A DNA stretch of 34,395 bases, from assembly GCA_026398515.1 (NCBI GenBank), contig JAPLSS010000776.1, forward strand, positions 1-34,395. The letters run 5' to 3'. The notes beneath the pieces are model-generated. The model was not told where the DNA came from, ran no database searches, and saw nothing but the letters and a program-made list of their open reading frames with translations. A program made the translations under genes and the position numbers. Below, piece after piece: positions 17,953-26,266 of the stretch; the first letter of the stretch is position 1; the number at the start of each line of letters is the position of its first letter. The DNA comes from Candidatus Sumerlaeota bacterium (GTDB lineage Bacteria; Sumerlaeota; Sumerlaeia; JAPLSS01).

Positions 17953-19779
17953 TCAATCCGTCGTGTCGAAACGCAGCGAGGCCGCGCCCCATTCGTCCTT
18001 GGTGAAGACCTCGAGCGCGCCGGCGGCCGGCAGCGTCTTCTCGGACTTCACCACGCCGATGGCCCGCGCCAGGTTGTTCACCATGTCGGTCATGTCCGCC
18101 GGCGCGTCGATGGAGCGCATGCCGCCGGCCTCCACGCCTTTCGACAGCGACTCCATCTTCAGCGGCTTGGCGCTGACGATGGCCTTGACGAATTCGCGCC
18201 CGGTGGGCTTCATGACCTGAAGGTCGTATTTGTCCGGCTGCGGAAGGACAATGTCCTTTTGCGCCTCGATCTGGCCGTCGGCGGCATACTGGTTGGGAAA
18301 GAGAACGTGCAGGCCGCCCTGGCAGTCGATGTTGACCAGCGAGAGATAGCCCGCCTTTTCCGACCGCACGATGAACTGCACCTTCTCGCCGAGGCGCAGG
18401 CGCGTGCCGCCCGATCCCAGGCGCACGGCCACCTTGTAGGGCGATTGCGGGTTCTCCATCCGTTGCAGGTTTTGGACGGCGTAGATGCGCTTGAGTTCGT
18501 CCACGAGCGGCTTGAGGCCCGCGGCGTCGAGCTGCGGCACGGTCATGCGCGTGGTGACCGGGCCGCCGGGGATCGCGGTCCCGACGGTGGCCGGCGCGCC
18601 TTTCTGGTAGAAGACCACCGCGTCGCATTCGGGTTTGGCCGGATCGGTCAGAGTCAGGAAGGGCTGCGCGCCCAACTGCGCCTTGAGCGCCGATTCCGTC
18701 GGCTCGTCCTTGCCGTCCTGCCGTCCCTCCAACTCGCCGAGCGACACGAGGCGGACGCGCAGCTGCCCGACCGTCTCGGTTTGTTGTGGAATCTGCACGC
18801 CGGAATCATACGGCTTGACCGGCGCGGGCGCCGCGTCGAAGGCGCGCAGCAGCGGCTTGTCCAGGAGAGGCTCCGCGGATTCGACGGACGGCAGCTGGCG
18901 GTTGCCCTCGATGACGATGGGTTGTTCGAGAAGCGACTTGATGTCGCGATACGTCGCCGGCTTGGTCGGGTCCAGCGTCTCGCCGCTGAGCGCCTTGACC
19001 AGCTTGACGGTGAGCGCGCCGTGCTCCTCGGTCTTGCCCTTGATCTCAAACGGCATTTCCCGCGCGCGCTCGTCGGGCTGGCAGGCGGCGATGAGAGTGG
19101 CGGCGCCTTGGTCTTCCGCGCCGCGGAAGTCGCGGTACCAGACTTCGCCGAGGGGAGTGGGCTGGACCGGGTCGTCGATCCCGCGCGTCCCGGCGCCCGG
19201 CTCGATCATCGGAATGTAGCGGGCATGGACCTTGGGATCCGCGACAAATTCCAGGCCACGCAAGCCCGTGCCGGAATGGCAGCAGTCGAAGATGGCGACG
19301 AACTCGCGGCCCGCCATCTCCGCGGCCCACTGGCCCAGTTCGTCGTCAATGACGCAGTTCTCGAATCCCTTCGCCTCGGTTCGCTGGCAGTCCGAGGGGA
19401 CGATGAACTCGTCCAGTTGGTCGGCTTCGTCGCCGTTGGTGTCGGGGATTTGCGAGCCATGGCCGCTGAAGTAGAAGACGGCCGTATCGCCCGCCTTCGT
19501 GCCCTGAATGAGAACCGTGCGGAACGCTTGGCGGATGCCGTCGGCGGTGGCCTGGCGGTCGAGCAGCAGGTGAACGTTGTCCTTGGCGAAGGCGAATCGC
19601 TCGATCAGCAGTTCGGCCATGAGCCGCGCGTCGTTCGTGCAGCCTTCGAGGGTCCATTGGGGGTTGTGGATGTACTCGTTGACTCCGACGAGCAGAGCAT
19701 AGCGTTCGGCATGGGCCGCGCCGCCGAAGGCGAGGGCGAAGACGAAAAGCAGGCAGAGAATTGCGCGTCGTCGTTTCAT
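17953..19779 (-). CDS. Exported caspase-family (peptidase C14) protein with C-terminal DUF4384-like domain
   Basis: Signal peptide 'MKRRRAILCLLFVFALAFGGAAHA'; 'YALLVGVNEY', His motif 'VFYFSGHGSQ', Cys motif 'AIFDCCHSGTGLRG'; C-terminal 'LRLGEKVQFIVRSEKAGYLSLVNIDCQGGLHVLFPNQ'. Confidence 0.88.
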   Translation of the reverse strand: MKRRRAILCLLFVFALAFGGAAHAERYALLVGVNEYIHNPQWTLEGCTNDARLMAELLIERFAFAKDNVHLLLDRQATADGIRQAFRTVLIQGTKAGDTAVFYFSGHGSQIPDTNGDEADQLDEFIVPSDCQRTEAKGFENCVIDDELGQWAAEMAGREFVAIFDCCHSGTGLRGLEFVADPKVHARYIPMIEPGAGTRGIDDPVQPTPLGEVWYRDFRGAEDQGAATLIAACQPDERAREMPFEIKGKTEEHGALTVKLVKALSGETLDPTKPATYRDIKSLLEQPIVIEGNRQLPSVESAEPLLDKPLLRAFDAAPAPVKPYDSGVQIPQQTETVGQLRVRLVSLGELEGRQDGKDEPTESALKAQLGAQPFLTLTDPAKPECDAVVFYQKGAPATVGTAIPGGPVTTRMTVPQLDAAGLKPLVDELKRIYAVQNLQRMENPQSPYKVAVRLGSGGTRLRLGEKVQFIVRSEKAGYLSLVNIDCQGGLHVLFPNQYAADGQIEAQKDIVLPQPDKYDLQVMKPTGREFVKAIVSAKPLKMESLSKGVEAGGMRSIDAPADMTDMVNNLARAIGVVKSEKTLPAAGALEVFTKDEWGAASLRFDTTD

Positions 19780-19848
19780 TTCAGGCATCTTCCTTCCGTG
19801 TGCTCGCAAAGCCCGTAAGCCACCCTGCGCGAAGCGCCTTGGAGACCC

Positions 19849-19924
19849 ATGGCGGCATAGGTTTTGCCGGATCAACCCCGGACAGGAGGTTTTCCACGGA
19901 TGGGCGCAAAACCTATGCCGCCAT
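19849..19924. repeat. Inverted repeat upstream of the caspase gene
   Basis: ATGGCGGCATAGGTTTTG 19849-19866 and perfect reverse complement CAAAACCTATGCCGCCAT 19907-19924. Confidence 0.9.
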
Positions 19925-20071
19925 ATAAGTGCGCCGCCAGAGCGAAGCGGCGACGGCGCACTCCAAGAAGGGCTAAAGCGATGTCTTATGACAAGCAACG
20001 CAGGGGCGGCGCGTCGCGCGCCGCCCCTGACAGAGTCGCCCTGGGACCCTTCTTCCAGCCGCGATCATCCG

Positions 20072-20662
20072 TTACCGATGCTGCAGGCCGACCTCGGCGA
20101 AGAGGAATTCCGGCGGTTCCTTCGACATGATCGTGTACTGGGTATACTGCTCCTTCACCGTCTTGGTCAGGGTGTAATCGCCGGTCATCGACCCCTTGAC
20201 TTTGTCGAGGGCCTTGGCGATCTCCTCCGACGGCGGGTCCTGTTTGTCGATCAGGTCGGTGAGCGCATCGGTCTTGTGCTTCGAGATGATCACGTAGAGC
20301 CATTCCGTGCCGGGCGTGTCGCCGAACTTCAGCCACTCGGTTTCCTTATAAGGGATGCGGACGGGCTGGCCGGTTTTCACTTCGTACGGCTCCATGCCCG
20401 ACGGCGACCGGGGAAACAGCGAGTGGTACTCGCCGCTGGAGCCTCGGTGGAACACGTAGCAGAAGCCGCTGAACGCCGGAGTGACCAGCAGGCGCATCTG
20501 GTCGCCGGTGCGGAATTCGAGCTTGTCCGGCGAGATGGCGGCCTCGGGCCTCTTGTCGATGGCCACGGCCACTCTCGTCGAGAGCTTCTGGCCGCACCCC
20601 GTCAGCGACAGCGACGCCGCGGCGACCGCCGCCAGGACGAACATGGAGCCCCGCCGTGTCAC
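20072..20662 (-). CDS. DUF4384-like lipoprotein
   Basis: Lipobox 'VAAASLSLTGCGQK'; 'LEFRTGDQMRLLVTPAFSGFCYVFHRGSSGEYHSLFP'; GTG start at 20662 overlaps the upstream stop, internal ATG at 20644 also possible. Confidence 0.75.
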   Translation of the reverse strand: MTRRGSMFVLAAVAAASLSLTGCGQKLSTRVAVAIDKRPEAAISPDKLEFRTGDQMRLLVTPAFSGFCYVFHRGSSGEYHSLFPRSPSGMEPYEVKTGQPVRIPYKETEWLKFGDTPGTEWLYVIISKHKTDALTDLIDKQDPPSEEIAKALDKVKGSMTGDYTLTKTVKEQYTQYTIMSKEPPEFLFAEVGLQHR

Positions 20663-21417
20663 GGAACATGCTTCAATTCGATCTGGTGAATCAGGATCGG
20701 CGACTGGGTCACGACGTAGCCCACCGACGGCTCCTGATGGTTCTCCTCGCCTTCGAAGCTTTCGGATTCGAAGTACAGGTCGCGCTTGCCCCCTTCGCCC
20801 TTCTTGGTCTCCGAGGTCACGGTTTGCCAGCCGTTGTCGTCGACGTTGGAGTTTTCGTCCGTACGAAGGGTGTTGAGGGAATCGATCGGCTTGGGCGCCA
20901 GGAAGATGTAGAGTTCCTCCTTGCCGGTCTTCTTGTCGAACTTGAACCAGCCCTTGTCCTGGCCGACGCGCGGCGGAATGGTCACCTCGGTGTACTTCTT
21001 GATCTTGTTGCGGCCTTCGTTGATGCGCGGATCGGGGAAGAGCTGCACGCCCTTGCTGGAGGCGCCCTTGTGATAGATGTAGAGATAGCCGTCGATGTTG
21101 CTTTCAAAGACAAAGCGGATGCTGTCGCCAGTGCTGAATTTGAACCGGTCCGTCACCGTGCGGATGTCGCCGTCGAGGTCCTTCAGGATGATCTTGTAGC
21201 GCAGGCCGATGCGCGGCGGGGCGCCCGGCTGCGATCCGCCGGATTCGTAGTACAGGTCCTTGGCTTGCTGCCCCGACGCGGCGGCGGCGGGCTTGCCCTT
21301 GGCCTCCCCGGCTTTCTTCTCGGCGGCGCCGGTCCACTGGGCGGCCAGCAGCAACACGCCGGCGAAGAGGGCGAGGCCCAGCAGGATTGGACGATACGAC
21401 ATGGATCTTGGCTTCAT
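20659..21417 (-). CDS. Exported DUF4384-like protein
   Basis: Signal-like 'YRPILLGLALFAGVLLLAAQWTGAAE'; 'FKFSTGDSIRFVFESNIDGYLYIYHKGASSKGVQLFPDPRIN'. Confidence 0.78.
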   Translation of the reverse strand: MKPRSMSYRPILLGLALFAGVLLLAAQWTGAAEKKAGEAKGKPAAAASGQQAKDLYYESGGSQPGAPPRIGLRYKIILKDLDGDIRTVTDRFKFSTGDSIRFVFESNIDGYLYIYHKGASSKGVQLFPDPRINEGRNKIKKYTEVTIPPRVGQDKGWFKFDKKTGKEELYIFLAPKPIDSLNTLRTDENSNVDDNGWQTVTSETKKGEGGKRDLYFESESFEGEENHQEPSVGYVVTQSPILIHQIELKHVP

Positions 21418-21507
21418 CGCAATATCCCCTTTCGTTCGATTCGTCATCGGGCGGGACGATCCCTGCCCGGGCGGGACGGTCCGCGTGCGACGATCCGTCC
21501 GCTCTCC

Positions 21508-22293
21508 TTACGCCTCATGTTTGAGCGTCAGATAGATGGTGATGGGCTCATGGAATCCCTCGGAGCTTTCGTCGGTCACGTAGTTGCCGGGCGTCTCGCC
21601 GGGGCCGGGATTTTCGTCCTGCTCCAGCACGAGATCGCGGCTGTTCGCGCCTTTCTTGCCGAAGACCTTGCCCTTGTTGGCGAGTTTGTCCCAGACCTTC
21701 TTCTGGTCCGTGCTCAGGTCAAACGCGCGCGATCCCTGGGCTTTGCTTTGCGCGTCGGCGATGTCCTCGAACTCCTGAATCTTCTCCGGGGACAGGACGA
21801 GGCACAGTTCCTCGTCGCCGGGTTCGCCTTTGAATTGGAACGCGCCTTTTTCCGTCGGCATGGTGCGGGTCTGGCGCGCCTTGACGAAGTTCTCCCGGCC
21901 GGCGGGCCCGGGATACAGCATGGTCACATCGCCGGACGTGCCCTTGTTGACCAGGTAGCAGTACGCGTTGACGTTGGCGGCAAACTTGAAGACGACCTTG
22001 TCGCCGGTGTGGAACGTCTCCTCGTCGGTGTCGGTGACGTAGTCCAGGTCCTTCTTGCCCTTCTCGTCTTCCTGCGTCCAGCGCTCGACCCAGAACTTCA
22101 CGGTCGGCTTGACCTGATCGGGCGGCGTGTCTTGATCCAGGTAGAGGTCCTTGTTGTGATGCTTGGTTTCCTTGCTCTTGCCCTCGGCGGCGGATTTCCC
22201 GCCTCCGCTCGGCGCCGCGCCCGCCAGCGCCGCGGCCAGCAGGAACAGACCAACGTGCAAACCTGCCTGGGTCCACCCTTTGCGGAACATCAT
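21508..22293 (-). CDS. Exported DUF4384-like protein
   Basis: Signal peptide 'AGLHVGLFLLAAALAGAAP'; 'ETFHTGDKVVFKFAANVNAYCYLVNKGTSGDVTMLYPGPAGREN'. Confidence 0.78.
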   Translation of the reverse strand: MMFRKGWTQAGLHVGLFLLAAALAGAAPSGGGKSAAEGKSKETKHHNKDLYLDQDTPPDQVKPTVKFWVERWTQEDEKGKKDLDYVTDTDEETFHTGDKVVFKFAANVNAYCYLVNKGTSGDVTMLYPGPAGRENFVKARQTRTMPTEKGAFQFKGEPGDEELCLVLSPEKIQEFEDIADAQSKAQGSRAFDLSTDQKKVWDKLANKGKVFGKKGANSRDLVLEQDENPGPGETPGNYVTDESSEGFHEPITIYLTLKHEA

Positions 22294-22458
22294 CGCATGC
22301 CCCTCCTTTTGTGTGGTTGCGGATTGCTGCTATCCGATGTCGCCGGCGTCAGGAAATCTTGCCGGGAAAAATCCGTGCGCCAACGATGACCGGGCGCGAT
22401 GAAACTTGCAACGCCGATTTTCTCCATCGGGGGAGAGACTCGACGCGCCGAAACGCCG

Positions 22459-22680
22459 CTACTCCTTTCGCCGCCCCGCTCGCACGAATCGCACGATTTC
22501 CTCGCGACTCAGGCCGAGATCCAGCCCCGGAACATCGAGCGGAGAGCGCGTCGCGGAATCCGGGCGAAGAACGAACACCTGCCCGTCTTTTCGGCGGATC
22601 CGAACCGCGCCTTCGCGCCGGGCTTTTTCCAATACTGTGGCCAGCTGCTGCCTAGCCTCGGAATACGTAAAGACCCTCAT
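22459..22680 (-). CDS. Phd/YefM-like antitoxin
   Basis: 'MRVFTYSEARQQLATVLEKARREGAVRIRRKDGQVFVLRPD'; start overlaps toxin stop by 4 nt (ATGA). Confidence 0.82.
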   Translation of the reverse strand: MRVFTYSEARQQLATVLEKARREGAVRIRRKDGQVFVLRPDSATRSPLDVPGLDLGLSREEIVRFVRAGRRKE

Positions 22681-23075
22681 AACTTCACCTCGATAACCCG
22701 AATTCCCGCGGAACAAGCCGCCTGAATCAGACCCTTGTCCAGGGCAAGAAGCTCGCATCCCTGACGCTGGGCACATGCCAAAACATAGGCGTCGTACGCA
22801 TAGATCCTGTGCCGGGCAGCGATCTCCAAAGACGTATCGAGGTCGACTTCCACGAATCGTATCGAGATCTGCCGATACACGATCAAGACTTCGAGGGCCT
22901 GCCGCAGAGTAATGCGATTGCGCTTCAGCATGGCAGCCAGCGCGTTCCCGATCTCCCAGTGAACCGAAGCAGGAGCGATGAGATCGGCGCCGCGCGTGCG
23001 CTCGACCAGGGCTTTGCGTTGAGGTTCGCTGGTCAAGACGGCGATGAGCGCGGAAGTATCGACGACGAGCTCCAT
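22677..23075 (-). CDS. PIN-domain (VapC-like) toxin
   Basis: 'MELVVDTSALIAVLTSEP', 'SVHWEIGNALAAML', 'YAYDAYVLACAQRQGCELLALDKGL': full set of PIN acidic residues. Confidence 0.88.
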   Translation of the reverse strand: MELVVDTSALIAVLTSEPQRKALVERTRGADLIAPASVHWEIGNALAAMLKRNRITLRQALEVLIVYRQISIRFVEVDLDTSLEIAARHRIYAYDAYVLACAQRQGCELLALDKGLIQAACSAGIRVIEVKL

Positions 23076-23174
23076 GGCATCACCTATGTACAATTGTACG
23101 TAGATTGGGCCCTGCGCGTCTACAACAAAACCCCTGGAAACAGCGCGATCGGTCGCGCTGGCGCGGCAATGAAC

Positions 23175-25250
23175 TCACTCGCTCCGCGCGTAGTAGCCGT
23201 TGAACTCCAGCCCCTTCGTCACCCGGAATTGATAGAACTGATTGGAAAAATAGGCCGCCGACAGCGCCGGGCTCAGCGCGTAGTGGCACTTCATCACGTT
23301 CTTCGACGAAAGCTCCAGAGCGATCTTCGCGCCTTCGGAGTTGGTGTAGCTCAAGCGCTTGCCGTCGGACGACAGGGTCGGCGCGTACGTCTCGACCCCG
23401 GTCGGCAGGGCGGGATTGCGGTTGACGAGGCTCCATTTGCCCCCTTCGCGAGAGATGGCCACCGTGCCCTGCGCGTTGGCCGTCACGATCTGGTTGACGA
23501 AATTCTGGCGGATGGTCGCGCGGAACTGCTGGAGGTCGACTCCGGCCTGCGCGGCGACCTGATCCAGCGGCATGCCTTGATCGCGGAAGAGCTGCTCATA
23601 GAACGCAAGGCAGTCCCTGCCGACGGAATCCGACGTCTTCTCCACGTCCAGCCGCCATACGCCCTCGAACGCGGGCGCGGCGGCCACGGCGGTCTCGGGC
23701 GTCGGCTTGACGGGCGCCGCCGGCGTGGAGACGACCGCGGGGGGCGCGCCGGCGGCTTCCACGGTGAACTCGAGGGAGGAGGGCTCCGAGCGCCCTCCGC
23801 GCGCGTCCTCGGCCCTCACGGTCAGCGTGCGCGGACCCGCCTTGAGTTTCGACATGCGGATCTGGGGCGAAGAGGACTCGGAGTCGGACGACTGTCCATT
23901 GAGACGGTAGCAGTATTTCGCGATGGCGTCGCCGTCCGGATCGCTCGCCACGACTTCGAACAAAACGTCTTCGCCCGCCTGGATGGTCTCCTGCGTCAGG
24001 TTGATGGATTCGATGATCGGCGGCTTGTTGCTCGGCGCCGCCGCGGCGGCGGGCGTGGCGAGGGCCGGCGTGGGGGACGGCGTGGCGGCGGAAGGAGTCT
24101 CTTGCAGCAGTTGGTCGATGTACTGCGGGCGCAACTTGCCGTTCGCGACATCCAACGCCGCTTGCTGGCGGTTGGAGTCTTTCGAGGCCAGCGCCTTCTG
24201 CGCCAGCGCGTGCTGTTCAGCGGTCAGTTTCCCGTCGGCGAACATTTGCGAGAGGGTCTGCGCGGCTTGAATCAACTCCTGCTTTTGCCGCGCGAGTTGA
24301 TCGAGATAGGCGCGGCTGACCGCCAGCGGCAGGTCGCCGGTGGCTTCGCGCAAATCGAAGCGGGGCGATTGCTTCCCGCCCGGCTGCGTGCGGCTCCACT
24401 CCTCGACCTGCTGTTTGACCCACTTCGACAGCGAGGAGGCGGTGATCAACCCGTCGGGGCCGGCCGGGGCGCCGCCGCGCAGGCCCTGCATCAGGAAATA
24501 CGTGAACGCGCCGTGGCCCTGTTCGGGCATCTCGTAACTGAACTGTCCTTGGTCGCAGGACATCAGCACGGCGAAGCCCTCGGCGGTGGAGAAGGCTTTG
24601 GCGAACTGCTCCGACATGCCGCCGCTCAGAGCGCGCTGGCCGTCGTTGGCGACTTTCTCGCGGCAGGCGTCGAAGAACAGCAGCCGGCGCGGCGAGCGGG
24701 AGCCGTTCAGGTAGTCCTCCACGCGCTGGAGCGGAATGGCGGAATCCTCGAGAATCGCGCGCTGGCTGTCTTCAGCCAGCACGTAGCCTTCGATCCCGTG
24801 GGTCGACAGGTCGACGACGAGGCAGCCGTTGGGTCCGGCGGAGTCGGCGGCGAGCTTGATCGCCTTGAGGATGTTCGAGCGGGTGGGGGCGTCCTCGCCG
24901 GTCGCGCCCGTGATCAGCAGGCGCGTGTTCTCCGGCGGCAGGTAGCCGAGTTCGCCGACGAAGCACTCGCGCATGGACTGGGCGTCGGCGGCCGCGTATT
25001 TCAGCGAGACGATCGTGGAATCGCTGGGAAATTGATCGACGCCGACGAAGACGCCGTAGCTTTGCGAACGTTGCGCGGCGTACTTGTCGGGGTTCGATTG
25101 CGCCAGGGGAACCACGCCGATCGCGCGGCTGCCGCCGGACGCCGCTTCGGCCGCTTCCGCGGCCAAGGCGCGCGCGAACGAACCGGACAGGGCGAATGCG
25201 ACAACCAGGGAAGCGCCAAGTCGGGACCGGCGGAAACAGCTAACCTTCAT
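23175..25250 (-). CDS. Exported caspase-family (peptidase C14) protein with C-terminal Ig-like region
   Basis: Signal peptide; 'YGVFVGVDQFP', His motif 'VVDLSTHGIEGYVL', Cys motif 'RLLFFDACREKV', 'GFAVLMSCDQGQFSYEMPEQGHGAFTYFLMQGL'; Ig-like 'PPIIESINLTQETIQAGEDVLFEVVASDPDGDAIAKYCYRLNG'. Confidence 0.85.
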   Translation of the reverse strand: MKVSCFRRSRLGASLVVAFALSGSFARALAAEAAEAASGGSRAIGVVPLAQSNPDKYAAQRSQSYGVFVGVDQFPSDSTIVSLKYAAADAQSMRECFVGELGYLPPENTRLLITGATGEDAPTRSNILKAIKLAADSAGPNGCLVVDLSTHGIEGYVLAEDSQRAILEDSAIPLQRVEDYLNGSRSPRRLLFFDACREKVANDGQRALSGGMSEQFAKAFSTAEGFAVLMSCDQGQFSYEMPEQGHGAFTYFLMQGLRGGAPAGPDGLITASSLSKWVKQQVEEWSRTQPGGKQSPRFDLREATGDLPLAVSRAYLDQLARQKQELIQAAQTLSQMFADGKLTAEQHALAQKALASKDSNRQQAALDVANGKLRPQYIDQLLQETPSAATPSPTPALATPAAAAAPSNKPPIIESINLTQETIQAGEDVLFEVVASDPDGDAIAKYCYRLNGQSSDSESSSPQIRMSKLKAGPRTLTVRAEDARGGRSEPSSLEFTVEAAGAPPAVVSTPAAPVKPTPETAVAAAPAFEGVWRLDVEKTSDSVGRDCLAFYEQLFRDQGMPLDQVAAQAGVDLQQFRATIRQNFVNQIVTANAQGTVAISREGGKWSLVNRNPALPTGVETYAPTLSSDGKRLSYTNSEGAKIALELSSKNVMKCHYALSPALSAAYFSNQFYQFRVTKGLEFNGYYARSE

Positions 25251-25387
25251 CGCGTGTCCTCCCCTCGGGCGGCGAGCCGCGCCCTTGCGAAGAAGCAGAC
25301 TTCAATGCGTCCAAATGTTCGATCCTGAAATGCGAAATCACTTTAACGCAAAGCGCGCCAGGGATGCAATGAATTCGAGCATCACGA

Positions 25388-25653
25388 TAGGGGTAGGAAG
25401 AGCGCATTGATTTGCGCCCCCCCTCCCTCCGAACCGCACGTGCGGTTCTCCCGCATCCGGCTCTCCAGTTGAGGGTTGGCCGCCAGGCGGGTCGACCGGC
25501 GGCGGCGCGGGCGGCCCCAAGGGAGAACAGCCCGCGCGCAGCAAAGTAGGCGTTGGGCCAGCGTTGGGGGTCGGCTCCGCGGGCGCGGCCTTGGAGTTTG
25601 CGTCGCTTGCGCAGGATGCCGCGCAGGCGGCTCTTCGGCTGCTCCAGCATGAA
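25388..25653 (-). mobile_element. Truncated group II intron 3' end: maturase C-terminus plus domain V/VI
   Basis: Reverse strand GAGCCGGATGCGGGAGAACCGCACGTGCGGTTC (25463-25431) reads as domain V, followed by a DVI-like GCGCAaatcaaTGCGC hairpin; preceded by 'RLRGILRKRRKLQGRARGADPQRWPNAYFAARGLFSL', typical of intron RT/maturase C-termini. Confidence 0.78.
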
Positions 25654-25991
25654 CTCCGCCCCGGTCCCGCGCAGGCCTCCCCGGTCCGTCGTCTCGACCT
25701 TCCGACCATTCCGCCGCCACCCATTCCGCAGGCCCCCGGCGCCGCTTTCGCCCGCCCCCCTCAGCTCGCCGGGTCTCCTCCATCTACCAGGTCAAGGCCT
25801 CGTCTTTCAGCCGCAGACTCGCCGTCCTGCAAAGCCGAATCGCGTTCGTCTCCTGCGGACTGGCCGTTCGGTCCCCGCGGCTTTCCACCCCGCCTCGCGG
25901 CGACGCAGCGGCGGTTCCCTCCGGGCTGCTAGGCGTTTGGCCCGAGGAAGACTTCCACCTCCCCGATCGAGACACTGCCGGGCGCACTGGT

Positions 25992-26054
25992 GCGGACAGC
26001 CTTGCCCGCGCACGATGTGAAATGCCCAACGAATGCGCGGACAAGGCTGTCCGC
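25992..26054. repeat. REPIN-like nested palindrome, family 3
   Basis: GCGGACAGCCTTGCCCGCGCA 25992-26012 versus TGCGCGGACAAGGCTGTCCGC 26034-26054 (20/21); inner stem GCGGACA-aggc-TGTCCGC. Confidence 0.85.
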
Positions 26055-26146
26055 GCCGCGCACGCCGCATCGTTGTCTTCGAATCCCTACGGTTTCCAAG
26101 AGGCAGGCAGATTCGATGCTTCGGACGCATCCCGTGGTTCAACGAG

Positions 26147-26236
26147 AAGCGTGAAACCAGAGACGAGAATCGTGAGACAAGAGACGTGAGACGTGAAACC
26201 AGAGACGAGAAACGTGAAACCAGAGACGAGAAACGC
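26147..26236. repeat. About 4 tandem copies of a 21-nt unit (GTGAAACCAGAGACGAGAAAC)
   Basis: + frame reads RETRDENRETRDVRRETRDEKRETRDEKR. Confidence 0.85.
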
Positions 26237-26266
26237 CTTGTGGTTCAATCGCCGTTCGGCCATCGG

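Noticed and set aside
14915-25328. Long + strand ORFs 14915..16864, 17929..19818, 20656..22389, 22809..25328
   Set aside because: Antisense shadows of well-supported minus-strand genes with signal peptides and family motifs; composition typical of spurious GC-rich frames.
25654-25990. Additional group II intron domains or RT blocks upstream of the maturase end
   Set aside because: No RT catalytic motif (such as YADD) visible in any frame; cannot be distinguished from decayed sequence by eye.
26147-26236. CRISPR array
   Set aside because: Units are contiguous 21-mers without unique spacers; no cas genes nearby.
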